DNA of 64,000 nucleotides, taken from Glossina fuscipes (taxonomy: Eukaryota; Arthropoda; Insecta; Diptera; Glossinidae). This document shows, piece by piece, positions 24,501-37,345 of the stretch. Made by a program: the position numbers and the translations under genes. The stretch's first letter is position 1; each line of letters begins with the position of its first letter. The notes beneath the pieces are model-generated. The model was not told the origin of the DNA. It saw only the letters and a list, made by a program, of their open reading frames with translations, and did not search any database. The stretch covers positions 5,061,316-5,125,315 of the forward strand of contig NW_023998464.1 of the NCBI RefSeq assembly GCF_014805625.2, given 5' to 3'.

Positions 24501-26278
24501 CAATTTTTCTCGCATTTGCAGAACAAAAACAACTATAAAGTTTTATATGCACATCGATTGCTAAGTTATTTTATTTTTAATTTTTTACTTCATTCATATA
24601 GTTTATAATAATAACAAAAACGTATTATTTTCTATTTTTTTTTTTTTTTAAAAAAAGCAACAATTTTGTAAAAATTTTCTTTGATATTTTTGATTTATGC
24701 AGCTTAAACGGTTGCATAAAAAAACTTGTTTTTATTAAACAAGCATGTAAGCGTTTAAGAATAAAGATTTTTATGTTTTCGTAATGGGAATATATAAGGG
24801 AAAAAATACGATACAGCATATCGCTCAATAAATCTCCGGTCTGACAAATATATGACAACACCGTTGACAGAGCCATATAATTTCTGGATAGTAGCAGCCT
24901 TCGAAAGATACCTGCCAAAATTTCATGACATGCTGTCAATTAGTTTACAGGCCGCCGCGATTGTAGTGACCCCAGTTTTGATATTCCCGCACAATGTATA
25001 AAAGAGAATTTCGAACGTTGGTTAACATTAAGATTCATGGCACCCGTCAGTTTAAGGTCTTCGTTATTTCAATCTTCAAAATTCCGCAGCACATATATAT
25101 ATCTACACTTTTTTCTGGGGCACTCCCGCTTGGCTGTTTCTAGATGTGATATGCCTATATTAACGAAAACCCGGCTATTTTATGATAATATTGGTAGATC
25201 GTCATAGCCGCAAAGATAAAGGTAGCGAGGAGGAACATTTCCTTCTCGATTACGAACATGGCGTTAGAAAATAGGCGTGCACAATCCAGAAAAAACTAAA
25301 GTAGTCGACAATTTTCTTAAATTGGAACATATTCCTGAAAAACTGCTACGCAAATATCTGTCAGGATCTCCCGCATTTTCGACAAAATAATGAGCTCGAT
25401 TGGTCTACTAATACTTCCAAAACTAACCAATCCAAAATTGATTATTCCAATTTATTTGAATTTTATCGTTAATTGCAGACGTGTTGGCAAATCGATTGTA
25501 GCTATTTTTGAGGGTGATCCTAACGAATATCTGGGTCACAGGTTCTCGTAAGTATCTCTAAGGGAATCAGAAGTTATAGTTGAAAATATCAAAAAATTCA
25601 TTTCTAATTTAATAGTAATTGGGCGAGGAATGCCACTGAGCATTAGAGTGGGCAGCAATGGATGAAACACGTCAAAAGTGCGAGCCCATTGTTAGGAGGT
25701 CATAAAATTTTGACGGTCGCTTGAAGGTTGGCTTACTCCGGAAATCATATGGATTTGTGAACAGTGTTGCTATACATGTCTCAGATCGAAGACGTGTTGA
25801 CTGATGTGATATATCTTCGTTCTATTTATCAACATGCTTCCAATTAACAGGCTGTGATGGAAGCTTACTTCTTGAAACCGATAACTTTCTGTTTATTCCG
25901 TAAGTATTCTACATTACCTACAACCAAAAGTTCCTCAAATATTGTATAGATTGGATAAGCGTAGAATGCTTAGTAAATTTACTTATTGTCTATAGGTCTA
26001 TAGGCATTTTCAAGGACGTAAGAATTGAGCTAAATCGTATCTCTTATATTCTTGGACTATTCAAATAAGATAAAAAAACAAAAATTGATAAATTTGCACA
26101 ATATCTCTAATTTTATTAGAGGATTATTTCACCAAATCAGAGATTTCAACGTACTAGCTATAATCGACATCAAGCCAGATTCTTAACTGAAAGCAGTCCC
26201 CCTAAACAATGTTGTCGCAGGTGGATATCTAAAATGTCTCATAAGACGGCGGCTTTATACTTTTCTTTTTTTCTTTTT

Positions 26279-26294
26279 CTCTCTCTCTCTCTCT
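26279..26294. repeat. (CT)n microsatellite
   Basis: Pure CT run in a pyrimidine-rich stretch. Confidence 0.95.
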
Positions 26295-26770
26295 GCCTTA
26301 AATCTGAAAATAATGAATAATTCGACAACAAGAATGACTGAATAGCAATGTGAAGGAAAAACACACATGCATATTTCATTCGCACGTATTGTGGGGCGTT
26401 TTCTTCAAACAGGATCTGTTTTTTATGAGTTTATTATATAAAATTAGGTGTAAGACAAGATAAACTTTGTAATAAATTTAAATCAATTGAAGGGTTTGTG
26501 GTAAATTCAGTTAAAATGATTTTTCACGTACAAGCAATAAAATCGAAAGATATTAATAAACACTCATAAATCTGTATTAAATAAATTAAGAAAAACTTTT
26601 AAATTTATTCTGAATATATATGTTTTCACCCGTTATTAAAAGCAAAACAAAAAAATAAATAAAAATTGAAAATTACCTACTATTACCATATATAAGCACT
26701 CAGCTTTCGTTAACAGCTACTACAGCAAAGAACCAATTGAAAAAGAAATTGACTTGATATGCACAACATC

Positions 26771-26790
26771 ATATATATATATATATATAT
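26771..26790. repeat. (AT)n microsatellite
   Basis: Ten uninterrupted AT units. Confidence 0.95.
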
Positions 26791-27296
26791 TCATGTATAT
26801 GAAGCTATATACATATACGCACAAACAGTTCATTTCTGTTGAAACATTACAATTTTTGCATTTAGTTCAAAGTCCATTCATACACGCATGGATACTTACA
26901 CACTTGCATATATATGAAAGATGTCGGATTCATTTATGTTATGAACTGCATTGAGGACAATCATATATTCATTCATATAGATAGATGTCTGCATAGCAGC
27001 ATGAATACGGAATAGAATACAAAAATAGCATCGATAAATTGCTTTAAAATGCATGTCAATTTGAAGAAACACTTTACACATGTCCCATAATTGTCATTTT
27101 GTTCGGCAAATGGTAAAACGTGTGAAAAGTTTTTGCTCAAGCGGAGAGATGAAAAAAGTGATGAAAGCTCGGAAAAAAAAGAAAACGTATGATAAGAATT
27201 GATAATAAAGTCCCAATTTTTGTTGTTTTCGAACAAAAATTGATTTCAAAATATTGAAGAAAAATAATTTACATATAGTGGAGCTTTCTGATTTTT

Positions 27297-27500
27297 TGTA
27301 CCCTTACACCACTTTTGATAAGGGTATATTAAGCTGATGCAAATTATTCCAACGTCTGCAACGACCTTCTATTGCGCAAATGGCGGTCGAGTTATTTTTT
27401 AAATTTAACTTGATCTGTCTTTCTGATGTCTGTTCATGTATTATGTACAGGCGGCAAAGCTCGATAAGCATTAATGAAATTTGGTATTTTGGAGCTTGAT
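27297..27500 (+). repeat. Dispersed dipteran repeat copy
   Basis: It opens with 'taagggtatattaagctgat', a typical start of this class, and contains 'gatctgtctttctgatgtct'. It ends near 'aatgaaatttggtattttgg', the usual downstream module. Confidence 0.55.
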
Positions 27501-30060
27501 TGTAGGCCATGTGTTACACGTGCGATGTAAAAGAAATTAGTCCATCATCACATCTTTTAAAAGGAGTACTTTCAAGCTTTCTCAGCGTGTTCACCAATTC
27601 GCCTTGAGAGTGATCGCATAACGCAAGTTGCACTACTGTGATTCGATATTCTTCAACTGCACTGCCTGGCTTTGGAATAGCAGTGCTCTTTACCATCATT
27701 CCAGATGTTTCCACGTTTAATTGGAACATATCCAAATACTACTCCATTCCTTCCTTCTTATGAAGATCTATAATCCTTACTTACTACCAACGGTGCCTGC
27801 AGTCCTGAATGCTGATTCAAAAAAAAAAAAAAAGAGAGAAAGAAAAGCAACATCTTGCACAACAATCGTTGCACAAACAATATTTGCAATTTTTAATATT
27901 TGTTGATGAAAACGGGGAAGAACGGGTTTTTTGCATTTCGAAATAAATGTGAAAAATTTAGATAGGATCGCTTTCAGATTCTTTGCAAATTCTTGCAAAA
28001 TAGAAAGCCCTGCACGGCAACAAGGTCCAATTTTTAGTGACTTAATAACAAAAATTTACTAAATAAAATGTACTTAATTTTGGAACACGTTGGTCCATTT
28101 TTTAGAGAAGTGCGCATCAAACCTAATCGTATTTAGGGAACCAAGAATTAGTTTTTGATGTTTGATTACAAAAATAGGCCGAGATTGAAAAGTTCACTCG
28201 TCAACTATACGGCCTTATTAAATTAATACTACTCTGGATTTCTTCTAATTGAAAGATCTTTCAGAAAGATCATCTTTTTAATATATCAAAAAGTTCTTAC
28301 GTCTAGTAATTACTCATTGAATTTGTGCAAATTGGGGGCATGGGAATAGCCTGCTTCATTGGCCCGCCTTTCTAAGGATCATGTTTTTGCTAAAAAATTG
28401 CAAGTTTGTGTCTTTGCTGAAAATTAAGACCTTCCCTGGAGTAAAAACATGCCATGCAAAAATAAAATCTCCAAATTGCCAAAATTACGAAAAATTACGC
28501 TTGGTTTAGGTAACTTGGCAAAAGAATGGCGAGAAAAGAACAAATCCCTTAAGTAAAACATGGCTACGAACCATTGTTTCCTGAAAAATTTTGCAGAAAT
28601 AAATCATATTTGCAATCATGTATAACGTTGATGTCACAGTGTACAAACGCCAAAAAATAATGTCAATCAGTTATCAAATGCAAATATTTTCTTATTAAAA
28701 TGAAAACGTCGGTGTTCTTTATGATGGCAAAAGCAAAACCAAAAGCATAGCCAAATAACCTTGCACAGTTAATTTCGTTTGCTTGTTATATGATTAAAGG
28801 AACCATAAAATGGTTAATTGACCACATACCGCATAGAGCATGCAACAGATAAATTGGGTATTATAAACCACTGAGATCCTTTGTTCTCCTCTTGTTATAT
28901 TCGAGCTACGATGAAGCATGAAGTTAAAGCAAAAATAGTTACATTGTCTTCCAAAAATTGTATTTAAACTAAACCGTACTATTAACCATGAAACAGAAAG
29001 ATTAGGTTAACCCTTCTGCTATTGAAAAGAAGAAAAAGATTATATTCATATTATATCGAAATTAGACAAATATTTTGTCATATCATATAAAATACTATTT
29101 TCTTGTTAAATTACCCACACATTAGATTAGTCAACTGAACTTTTAGAACAAAGTGTATTTACACGCTCCCACTTTAGTATTCAGAAAAATGTTTAAATAC
29201 TATTACGCATATGTATTGGAAAAAATGCTCCGGGTTAGTAACTACGACCTTCTTCATTTAAGATATCAACACACAACGTTTGCGCGTAACGATATTATAC
29301 TTAGACTCGTATACACGGACAAAGCTGACAAATGAAAAGGAAGAAGAAGAAATTCTTAGTCCGCGTCGTAATCGTTCAAGCAAAAAAAAAAAAGATTTTC
29401 ATTTGCTTTCTTAAGTAAGCTTTTAGAAGGAAAAGTGAATGAAAAAAGAAAATCGTTTTTATGAGAATAGACTTTAACACCGATTACAAAATAACGAAGT
29501 TTTCCGGCCCAACGTCGTTGGACCTAGTCGGTATATCCGAAGAAATATCAAATTGAATCTGTGCGTAAAGTGACCTATAATATCAGCTATAATCTTTCTC
29601 GAGATCCCTTGAAAAAAGTGTTAAGCCATCCAAGAAAGGACACAGTGCCGACCCAAGGCGAAAGCTTGCATTTTTTTTTTTTTTTTTTGCATTGTCATAT
29701 ATTTTAATAGCACTAAGTATTGTCCAATAAAGGAAATCCATTCTGTCCTTTAAATACTTTAAGATAATACCCTACATCTTGTCGACTGTTTATATTAAAT
29801 AAAATTGGAAAATTTGAAAGCAAATAAACATTAAAAAAAAGGAACAAATAGATAAAGAAAAACACTGTTGAATAACGTAAAGGTGAGCAAGGGAAGCTGT
29901 TATTATTTTTGTATCAAAGGAATTGAAGGGAAGAAAGCCAAAAATAACAAAATAAGTAAACAAAACCATCTGATCCCCCACTTGATCTTGTAGATACGTA
30001 ATAGCTTTCAAAGGCTTGGATTTAAAGTGTAGTAAAAAATAAAATATATTTTCCTCTCTA
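27501..30060. other. AT-rich presumed CadN intron
   Basis: Nothing firmly assignable. Minus-strand frames at 27514-27998 include ESAFRTAGTV, faintly like a hAT transposase motif, but without supporting context. A T19-20 run lies near 29671-29690. Confidence 0.4.
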
Positions 30061-30381
30061 TTGCTCGAGAACATTTTGCCTGCTATATGTCTAGTTATAC
30101 CTATTGTCGAGCATGCCTCAGTTGATTGGTTACCGAGCTACAGCTGTTATGCGCCGTCGGTGGAAAGTGTTCCAGTTCCCCCTTACGAGAGCAGGCTCGC
30201 TTTCGCTGGGAATTTCGTGGTTAAGATTATTGACAGGGAAATAGAAGTTTTTCTGAGGTCCCGGGGGTATAACTATGAGCTGCATTCTCCCATACGAATC
30301 CTCTGTCAACACTTTATTGAAAATCATCACTTGTTCCTATTTGAATGTTGCTTAACCGGTGACGTTATTGACAGCTGCTAA
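30061..30381 (+). pseudogene. Internally deleted reverse-transcriptase C-terminal fragment
   Basis: The frame reads LVIPIVEHASVDWLPSYSCY, then SVESV, then PPYESRLAF, then VVKIIDREIE. It parallels LVRPILEYASVVWSPSYRCY, SIESVQK, APYENRLLL and LIKVINGAID of the ORF2 at 13025-15715. About 20 residues between SVESV and PPYESRL, and another block further on, are deleted. After these it continues with a C-terminus missing from the 13-kb copy, ELHSPIRILCQHF and then FECCLTGDVIDSC-stop. It therefore supplies the likely natural end of a protein of this or a close family. No true initiating ATG is visible. It is a dead fragment and not a host gene. Confidence 0.75.
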
Positions 30382-30691
30382 GCGTTGGTGTCGCTATGTT
30401 TTTTTTTCTTACCTTCTTTTTCCACTATAAGCCTATAGGGTGTAAGTATTTGAAGGCGCGGACTACCCAAAATGTTTTACTTATATTATATCACACATTT
30501 TGTTATTACGCCAATAGCTAATGGAAGAAACGAACAAGGAAACAAACTAATCACATAAAATGATTTTTGGAAATCTTTGTTAATCCAGTTCGGAGAAGTG
30601 TCCGCAATCCTGTTCGTTTTCCTATATTACTTAAATTGCTGAACCTATGCTTTTTAAAGAGTTACCGCAATTGCTTTTGAGGTCTTCGCGA
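30382..30691 (+). repeat. 3' UTR-like tail of the 30-kb retrotransposon fragment
   Basis: The sequence after the stop codon is shared with 21374-21549. Both contain 'gaaacgaacaa(a/g)gaaac', then 'atcacataaaatgatttt', and run to 'gaggtcttcgc' or its variant. This copy has about 120 extra bases (about 30380-30520) before the shared part. Homology between the copies stops right after 'gtcttcgc', which may be the original 3' end of the element. Confidence 0.65.
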
Positions 30692-31546
30692 AAACGTTGC
30701 GCAGAGTATCACCAAAACATAAAAGAGTAAAAATCTCCGTTTCGTGCTACACAAAGTATATGAGATATTGGTTTAAAATATGTTAAAAATTCTTACTAGA
30801 ACTCTACTTAAGAACGTTATGCAACGCAAACGAATAATTCATTTTCTCTCTTTACCTAACTCAGAATAAGTTTTATATTGTACCAGTTTTACCTTTAGGC
30901 AGGCGTAGTTTTCCGATTTTCTTTTATGTTGCCATTTACAAAATGCAATGCAAAAGATCTTTAAAAACGATGAACAATGTAAATAGCTATTGTATGTAAT
31001 CTATGCAAAATATGCGATAGTATTTTTTTCCTGTCCTTCATAATAATAAGCACATAAGCGCTTCGTAGTTATGAAAGAAATAATGGAAAAATTCAACAAA
31101 ACATAATTTTGTGCAAGGGTTTCACGCGATGCTAAAAGCCAGATGCATATGTTTACGTGCTTATTCTCAACCACGAGCTTATATAATATAATGGGCGCTA
31201 TTCTCGAAAGATAATCTGTTGTAATAGTCGCTAAAACCTCTTCAATCTTTGGCTTTCTTCATCATATATCTAACTTTTGTGCCAGCATTTTCTACAAAAA
31301 AGAAAAATTTAATGATGCAATAGGTTCAAGTTTAGCAGACTTTTATAACCTCCCTAGCTTTATCCTAAAGTTCTTATAGAACAAACAGGTATGATTAGAT
31401 TATTATCAATTCAATATTTAATTTATTAATACTACTAAGCTTATTATCTCATATCCATTTATTTAAATTAGAGCCGATAGCCTGTGTTGCTAGTGCTCTA
31501 TTTTTTTTTTTTTAGTCTAAGAATTCATTTCATTAGTCTAAAATTA

Positions 31547-31547
31547 A

Positions 31548-31578
<31 letters not shown>
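31547..31578. repeat. (AAT)n microsatellite
   Basis: About ten AAT units. Some non-LTR elements end in TAA repeats, but no recognisable element lies beside it. Confidence 0.95.
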
Positions 31579-32879
31579 GATTATTATGAACTCAAAGCAT
31601 AGCTCTACGTCTTGCAGATGTTTCTCTGCTGGTCTTGAGCGTTGATCGAGTATAATAGTAGGTATTGTGGTCTGAGATTGTATGAAAAATCAAATCGCTC
31701 ATGGAATATCGACTACAGGTATAACACGGTGGCGGACAAAAAGAAGTGGAAGAAGGAAGGTGATAAGGATGTGGTAGCCACAATCTAATGAATGAATGCC
31801 TATTCGGTGAGTGTTAGGCCCTCACCGATCGAGCCCTCACTATAGGTTCGATCAAGTAGACTCGACTGCACTGAGATTAGAAATCCTGACTGAAACTGGC
31901 TTGATAGTCGGGATTCTTATCTACACGGCTCCTCAGCCTAAAGTACTGTCTTCTGCTTTACATAAAAGTTATAAGATGACACGGGTGTCAATAAGCTAAG
32001 GCGAATATTTTTTAAGGTTTCCTCTGTTGTAATAACTGGAAGCGTCATTTTCGACACATCTGTACTACCAGGATATAAAGAATTAAGTATGCTTTCTTTT
32101 ATTGATAGCGGGCTTAAATTTGCTTCAGTTCTTTTTTAAAAGTTGTTTGCATCTTTATTGGCCCGAAAAATTCAATGTTTACATACAATTTGTCCTGTGC
32201 AACATATTGGTTGTTGTGCGTTTATAAAATTTTTACAAAGAATGTCGGATAAAAAGACTTCAAGAGATGTTAAATGAATAAAAAATGAACAAACAATGGA
32301 CAAAAAACTCTCTTGGTAGTAAAGAGATTTAAAATTCACTTTCAGTTCAACAACTCAATTATAATAACAAGCGCTTTCCTTTTTATCAGGTGATATTGTT
32401 CGCTGCAATTTTCGACGATTCTGATTAATGTTTTGCTTTGTTTGTTAACAATACATTTTTAGTTTCTTAAATCGATTGTTTGTGTACTACGGGCAAATTG
32501 GCAAGTCTGAAGCCAGTCAGACATGCATTGCTCAACACAAGTCTTAAACTTATGAAGAATTCTTCTGAAGGTTAACACATGCAATTTTCTGACTGTTACA
32601 AACGGATTGATATCTCGAATATAAAGCACGCTTTTAGAGCAAGTGTACGAATGGAAATCGAGGCCAAACGTTTTTAAGCCGTTTACAACCTACTTTAGCT
32701 TATTAAAAGTGCATTAAAAGTGAGTACTTAAACTTAATCAAGTACGAGGTGGGCCGCTGCCGCGTAATGTTTTGAAAAAGCCCAGGCCTGGAATGTCGAA
32801 ATGTTTACATTTTGTTCATAAATATAAATGCATTTCCTTTTTTAAACCTTTTTTTTCATTTCAGCGCAGCAGAATAAGT

Positions 32880-33010
32880 AAACAGACATCACAAAGAGGG
32901 ATGGATGGATAGACATATGTACAGACGTACAGACGTACAGACGAATACCCATGCCTGCGTCGATCCAGAAAGTGGTTCTGAACTGATCAGTACAACAAAG
33001 AAGACAGGTA
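32880..33010 (-). repeat. Dispersed dipteran repeat copy with gtctgtac micro-repeats
   Basis: On the plus strand it contains 'tacagacgtacagacg' repeats followed by 'cgatccagaaagtggttctg'. This is the reverse complement of the gtctgtctg/gattctaagtcgat module of the family. Confidence 0.55.
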
Positions 33011-35649
33011 TATGATGAGCCTTGTCCATTTTACGTACAGGACGAACAAATTGTGTAACAAGTTTTGCGCCAATAGTATCAACGAGGGTTTCAGTGTAAC
33101 AATGACAAACCGGGAAACTAAACTCAATGATGATTAAATGCAAACGGAAATTGCATGGATTTAGCAGATAACTTTTTTTACTACAGTGAGCCATGGCCTT
33201 TCATTAAATATCCTACAACACTTCTCTTAAGCCTCTTAACGACTTTTCAAGATAGGGCGTTATATGAGAATTGGTCTAAAAAAATACAAGGCATTTTCAG
33301 TAGCGTTCGTTCCTGGGCCAAAGCAAGTAGTTGCGCTCAATTTCATTAAAATATCTCGAGATATGCGAAAATAAAACGGCCAGACAGATAAGCTTAAGTC
33401 CATTCAGAAAGTGATTGTGCATCGACCGGTATTCTGAAAGCTAGTTTATCTCAATTCCTCTGGGTATTGCATACATATGTACATTCTTGTACCACAAATG
33501 GTGCGGCGTATTAAAAAATATAGTGAAGGCTCTTAAAAAATGCTTTGAAAGATTTGTTTTGAATAACTTGAAAATACTCGTCATCGCTAAGTGATGTGAT
33601 GCTTAAGTCGGAAATGTCTCACCATATTCAACTTCAAGGAGTATAAGTGCTCGCGGTTTCTTGCAGTTGAACAAAACTGTCGTCATCAGGATACTTCGAG
33701 CGGAGTATTCTGCGATATTTGACCAAAAAACAAGATGGATTTTTGCATAAATTCAAAGCTGTGGATCTATCATCTCATGTCTGAATCGGAACTACTTCCA
33801 TCTATTGCTGAAGTCGTGACCTTATGCATAACGCTTGAGATTCAATATTATAAACAACATATATTTCATTATATATGTATGCATTACATAGTGTATACAA
33901 ACGAAAGGGAATAGGATGCCAATCCCACAACCGTCTCATTTGATTATTAAATGTGGGCTGCGGACCAGCGGATTATCATCACAAAAACAAAAAACAAATC
34001 AATGGTGAGTATTTTATGGGCTTACTGTAAATCGCGCGACTATCGTGCGGATATGGCGCGGCCCTATTTAATGGATAAGAAAGTATTCTTTCGTTAAGTA
34101 GACCAGTTCACGTGTCATTGTTAACACGTTGGCTAAAAACTGAAAAGTGATGCCACCGTGAAACAGTGGCGTATGCGTTCTGCTCTCACTTCTGGTTCTC
34201 AGTGCCAGGCATCAAAGTCATCGATCGTTGCATAGAAAAATGTACTGAGTTAAAAGTGCCTATTGTACATAAAACAATTTTTTGTGAATTTCTTGCACTT
34301 TACTTTGTTAGGCCCGGCTCTTATGGAACTATGCATGTAACTGAATACATGCATACGTACGCAAGCATTGGCACAAAAATAAAAAAAGAAACGCTAACTG
34401 AACTCTATGAAACAAGAACACATAATCGGTCATTTGTGGGCTTAATGAGGAGAGAAAAAGCTTTAACAGAAATTGCACGTTGCATTACGATGTTTGTCTT
34501 CCCTAATTTGCTATGCCTGCATACACATGTAACTGTTAGGTCTGCAAAACTCAAAATCCATCATCGCTTAGCTTGTATTTCTGTGGATTGTTTCAGAGAA
34601 TTTACATAACAAAAATCGGTTGGTTTTCATGATTTTCTCTAACATTTTCACTTGAATTTATTTTATAAGAAACTCCTCTGAAATTTGAAAATACTTTATG
34701 CTACTAATATACTTCAGTGCAAAGTATTTTACTTGGCAGTCGGTCGGTTTTATTGCACTCAACTATCTTAACAAGAGTTTTCTCTCAATATTCAGGATGT
34801 TTTCAAAGCAATTCGTAAACAATATGAAAGAAAACGTAATGTACTTTGTACAAGAGGACGATTAGCCCAGATGGAGATAGTATTGAATAAATGCAAGGAA
34901 AAAAATCTGATGGTGATGTAGGATGAGGAGAGCAAATTTGAATTAAATCAAAACCGCTTGCATTGCAAATGTAAAAATTTAATGTAATCGCAACCAATTC
35001 ACTTTTGAAATTGTACGCACTTTTTCCAAACTTTGCGCATTTAATTAAATAAATTCCCTAAAACTAAATGGGATATGTGCAATTAAATTATGCGATAATT
35101 TGATAGAAAAAAAAAAAACAAAACCAAACTATATATATAAAAGCTAATTACCACATTATATAAATGACAATTAATGCTACTAATGAACCGTAAAAGCCGC
35201 AATTAGTAATTTGTGGGTTTTGTCGGTGTCGAGAAACAAAAAATAAATTAGAATAATGATGGGAATGAAATCGAATTTGAAGAAATTAAATACCTAAACC
35301 TAGTAATTATGAAAAATATCGAACCAAACTGTACGCTGCATGTATGAATACAAAAAAGTCTGATACTCGTAATACAAATTTGGGAGTTTTGTGTTTGGGC
35401 GAATGTAAAAGCCGAAACAGCATATGATGCCTGCTCCACAATACAAGAGAATATAGAGAAACTGCATTCCAGGTTATCCATAATACGGAGTCTTTTACGA
35501 GAGCGATTGCGATTAACTCCATTGCGTATTATTCCTTGTGCTCACCTTTTCTTTGCCATTATTTTTCCTTCTCGCTTTTTTTTTTCGTTTTTATCTTATT
35601 CTTGCAATACTTTAGCTCATTATAGACTACACCGCTTGCAATTCAGGGC

Positions 35650-35940
35650 TACACACATTAAGTCAGTGTGAATGTACTAGGTTCACCTCTTAGTGTATCG
35701 ATAGGTTTAGTAATACTTTTGCATTCGACCGTAGCTTGTCTGTTCGCTTGTCCGTCTTGTTTCTTGTGTTGGATCCACAGACCGAAAATTTTCGAGATAT
35801 TTTAATGCAATTCGGTGGACTGATGTTTTTCTGCTCAAGTCAAACTTTTTGAACGTTGTTCAAAATAATTTGGATCGGACCACCTTTTCGACATCTTTGT
35901 AGGGGGTGTAGTGCATTTAATGCTGGACCATAGCCCCCAA
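35650..35940 (+). repeat. Dispersed dipteran repeat copy
   Basis: It contains 'gtagcttgtctgttcgcttg', 'tccgtcttgtttcttgtgtt' and 'gatattttaatgcaattcgg', then 'ttggatcggaccacctttt'. This is the usual order of modules in such repeats. Confidence 0.55.
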
Positions 35941-36899
35941 GAGTATTTTTACTTATTTTTAAATTGCCTTCTTATGGAATATTCATTCTATTATAGTCGA
36001 ATAAGCAAATTGACGAGCTCAGGAATTGTGCCGTAGGACCTCATATAATAATAATAAATATTGACAACCAGAAAGCCTGGAAAAGCTCAGTAAAGGAGTT
36101 GCACATACTTTCGCTTCAAAAATGAAATATTGGCTTCGAAAATATTCAGAAAAGCTTTTGATGATAATGCAACACTGTATGGAACTAGTGATTGCTGTAA
36201 GAAAATCGATTAATGTTCCGATATTTTTTCAATGTTTACTGATTATTATAACGCCAAAAACGTCGAAGATTTGTCGCTTGCAATCGTCGATTAACAATTA
36301 GAGCTGACGTCATGTAAAACCCTACAAACTAGTTTGATAGACCGTTTAGATCTCAAAAATAATTAAATTTCCAGTGTTCTGCAACCGTCATCTCGCCTTG
36401 AAACGTAGCTTCTACGCTATTCATAAACTTAAAAAAACAAAGCCGAGTATATAGATTCGATTCGATATCAAAAAGATGAAACCGAATCGAAGCAAGCATA
36501 TCTCGTTACTTACTGAATTTGCTGGTTTGAAATTTGGTATATAATACAAATCTCAATTTGAGGGCTGTCAACCTAAGAGAAATAAACCACTTAGTAAAAT
36601 AACATTCTTCGACTTCAATGGAGAAGCTTTACTAACTTTTGACCGTTTCCGATTGGATGCTAGGGGCTTAAGTCATAATCTTTCCAGGCGGTAGCACATC
36701 GGCCAATAAATTGCAGGATTGGCATAGACATCATTTATAGCAAAAAATGTTTACTATTTTTAAAAATAAAATGCCAATCTTTAAATGACGCCTCTCAAAA
36801 TTTTATGGCATTGCCATGAATCATGCGTTGATGGATCAATTGGCTTCAGATTCAACATTGGCTTGAAAAATGATATGATAACTCTTCCCACAATGTGTT

Positions 36900-37345
36900 G
36901 ACGGTTTGTTGATTTTAAACAATGTCGATCAGCATTATGCCAGAAAACGTGAAGAAAAGCCTCAAAATTAGTCTCTTTAGTTAAAAGTGAAGTTGCCAGG
37001 GGATGGGATGATGTCTTCAAGATTTCAGAAAGCAGTGTTATCCACTATGTTACGTGGAAATTGGGGAATGAGCAGGTTGCGTTTCAAACGAATAGTTCGT
37101 TTAATCTCACTTGGACGAAAACATCAACACAATACCGTTTTGTGATATTGGCAAAACTTCATCAGTTCAAGTTCGAAATTCTGTCCGACCTACCGTATTC
37201 TTCAGAAATGGCTGCAAATCTCAAAACAATACTTGAACGAAGATGATCTTGATTAAATAATCTAAAGCGTTCTATGAAAATGGCATGGAAATATCGGAGA
37301 AGCGTAGGACAGCTGTTTTAGATTGTTGGCCCTTTGTCCCCAGAT
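36900..37345 (+). pseudogene. Probable mariner-like transposase remnant
   Basis: The frame at about 37150-37220 reads LAKLHQFKFEILSDLPYSSE, which resembles the LxxLxWEVLPHPPYSPD segment of mariner transposases. After a frame change it reads SKAFYENGMEISEKR at about 37260-37310, resembling FYENGIxxLxxRW. SSVIHYVTW upstream resembles GVIHYELL. The SDYHLF segment with the third catalytic Asp is missing, so it is inactive. It is more decayed than the copy at 60.7 kb. Confidence 0.5.

Larger units (their letters stand above)
21550..27296. other. AT-rich presumed CadN intron
   Basis: It contains T runs near 22861-22880, 23028-23062 and 24630-24650 and the microsatellites listed separately. A 'cggacagatggacatgatta' stretch at about 23545 may be another eroded dispersed-repeat copy. 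No coding segment was recognised. Confidence 0.45.
30692..35649. other. AT-rich presumed CadN intron
   Basis: It holds the AAT microsatellite and the minus-strand dispersed repeat at 32880-33010. A somewhat GC-richer block at 31590-31990 looks unlike its surroundings, but I cannot identify it. The 147-codon frame at 34166-34609 opens with GTG and has no recognisable motif. Confidence 0.4.

Noticed and set aside
27777..27998. Possible hAT transposase dimerisation motif (ESAFRTAGTV)
   Set aside because: It is a single short resemblance beside a poly-T tract, with no other hAT motif in order.
34166..34609. 147-codon plus-strand frame
   Set aside because: GTG start, no recognisable domain, and no splice or promoter context. 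Frames of this size can arise by chance in 64 kb.
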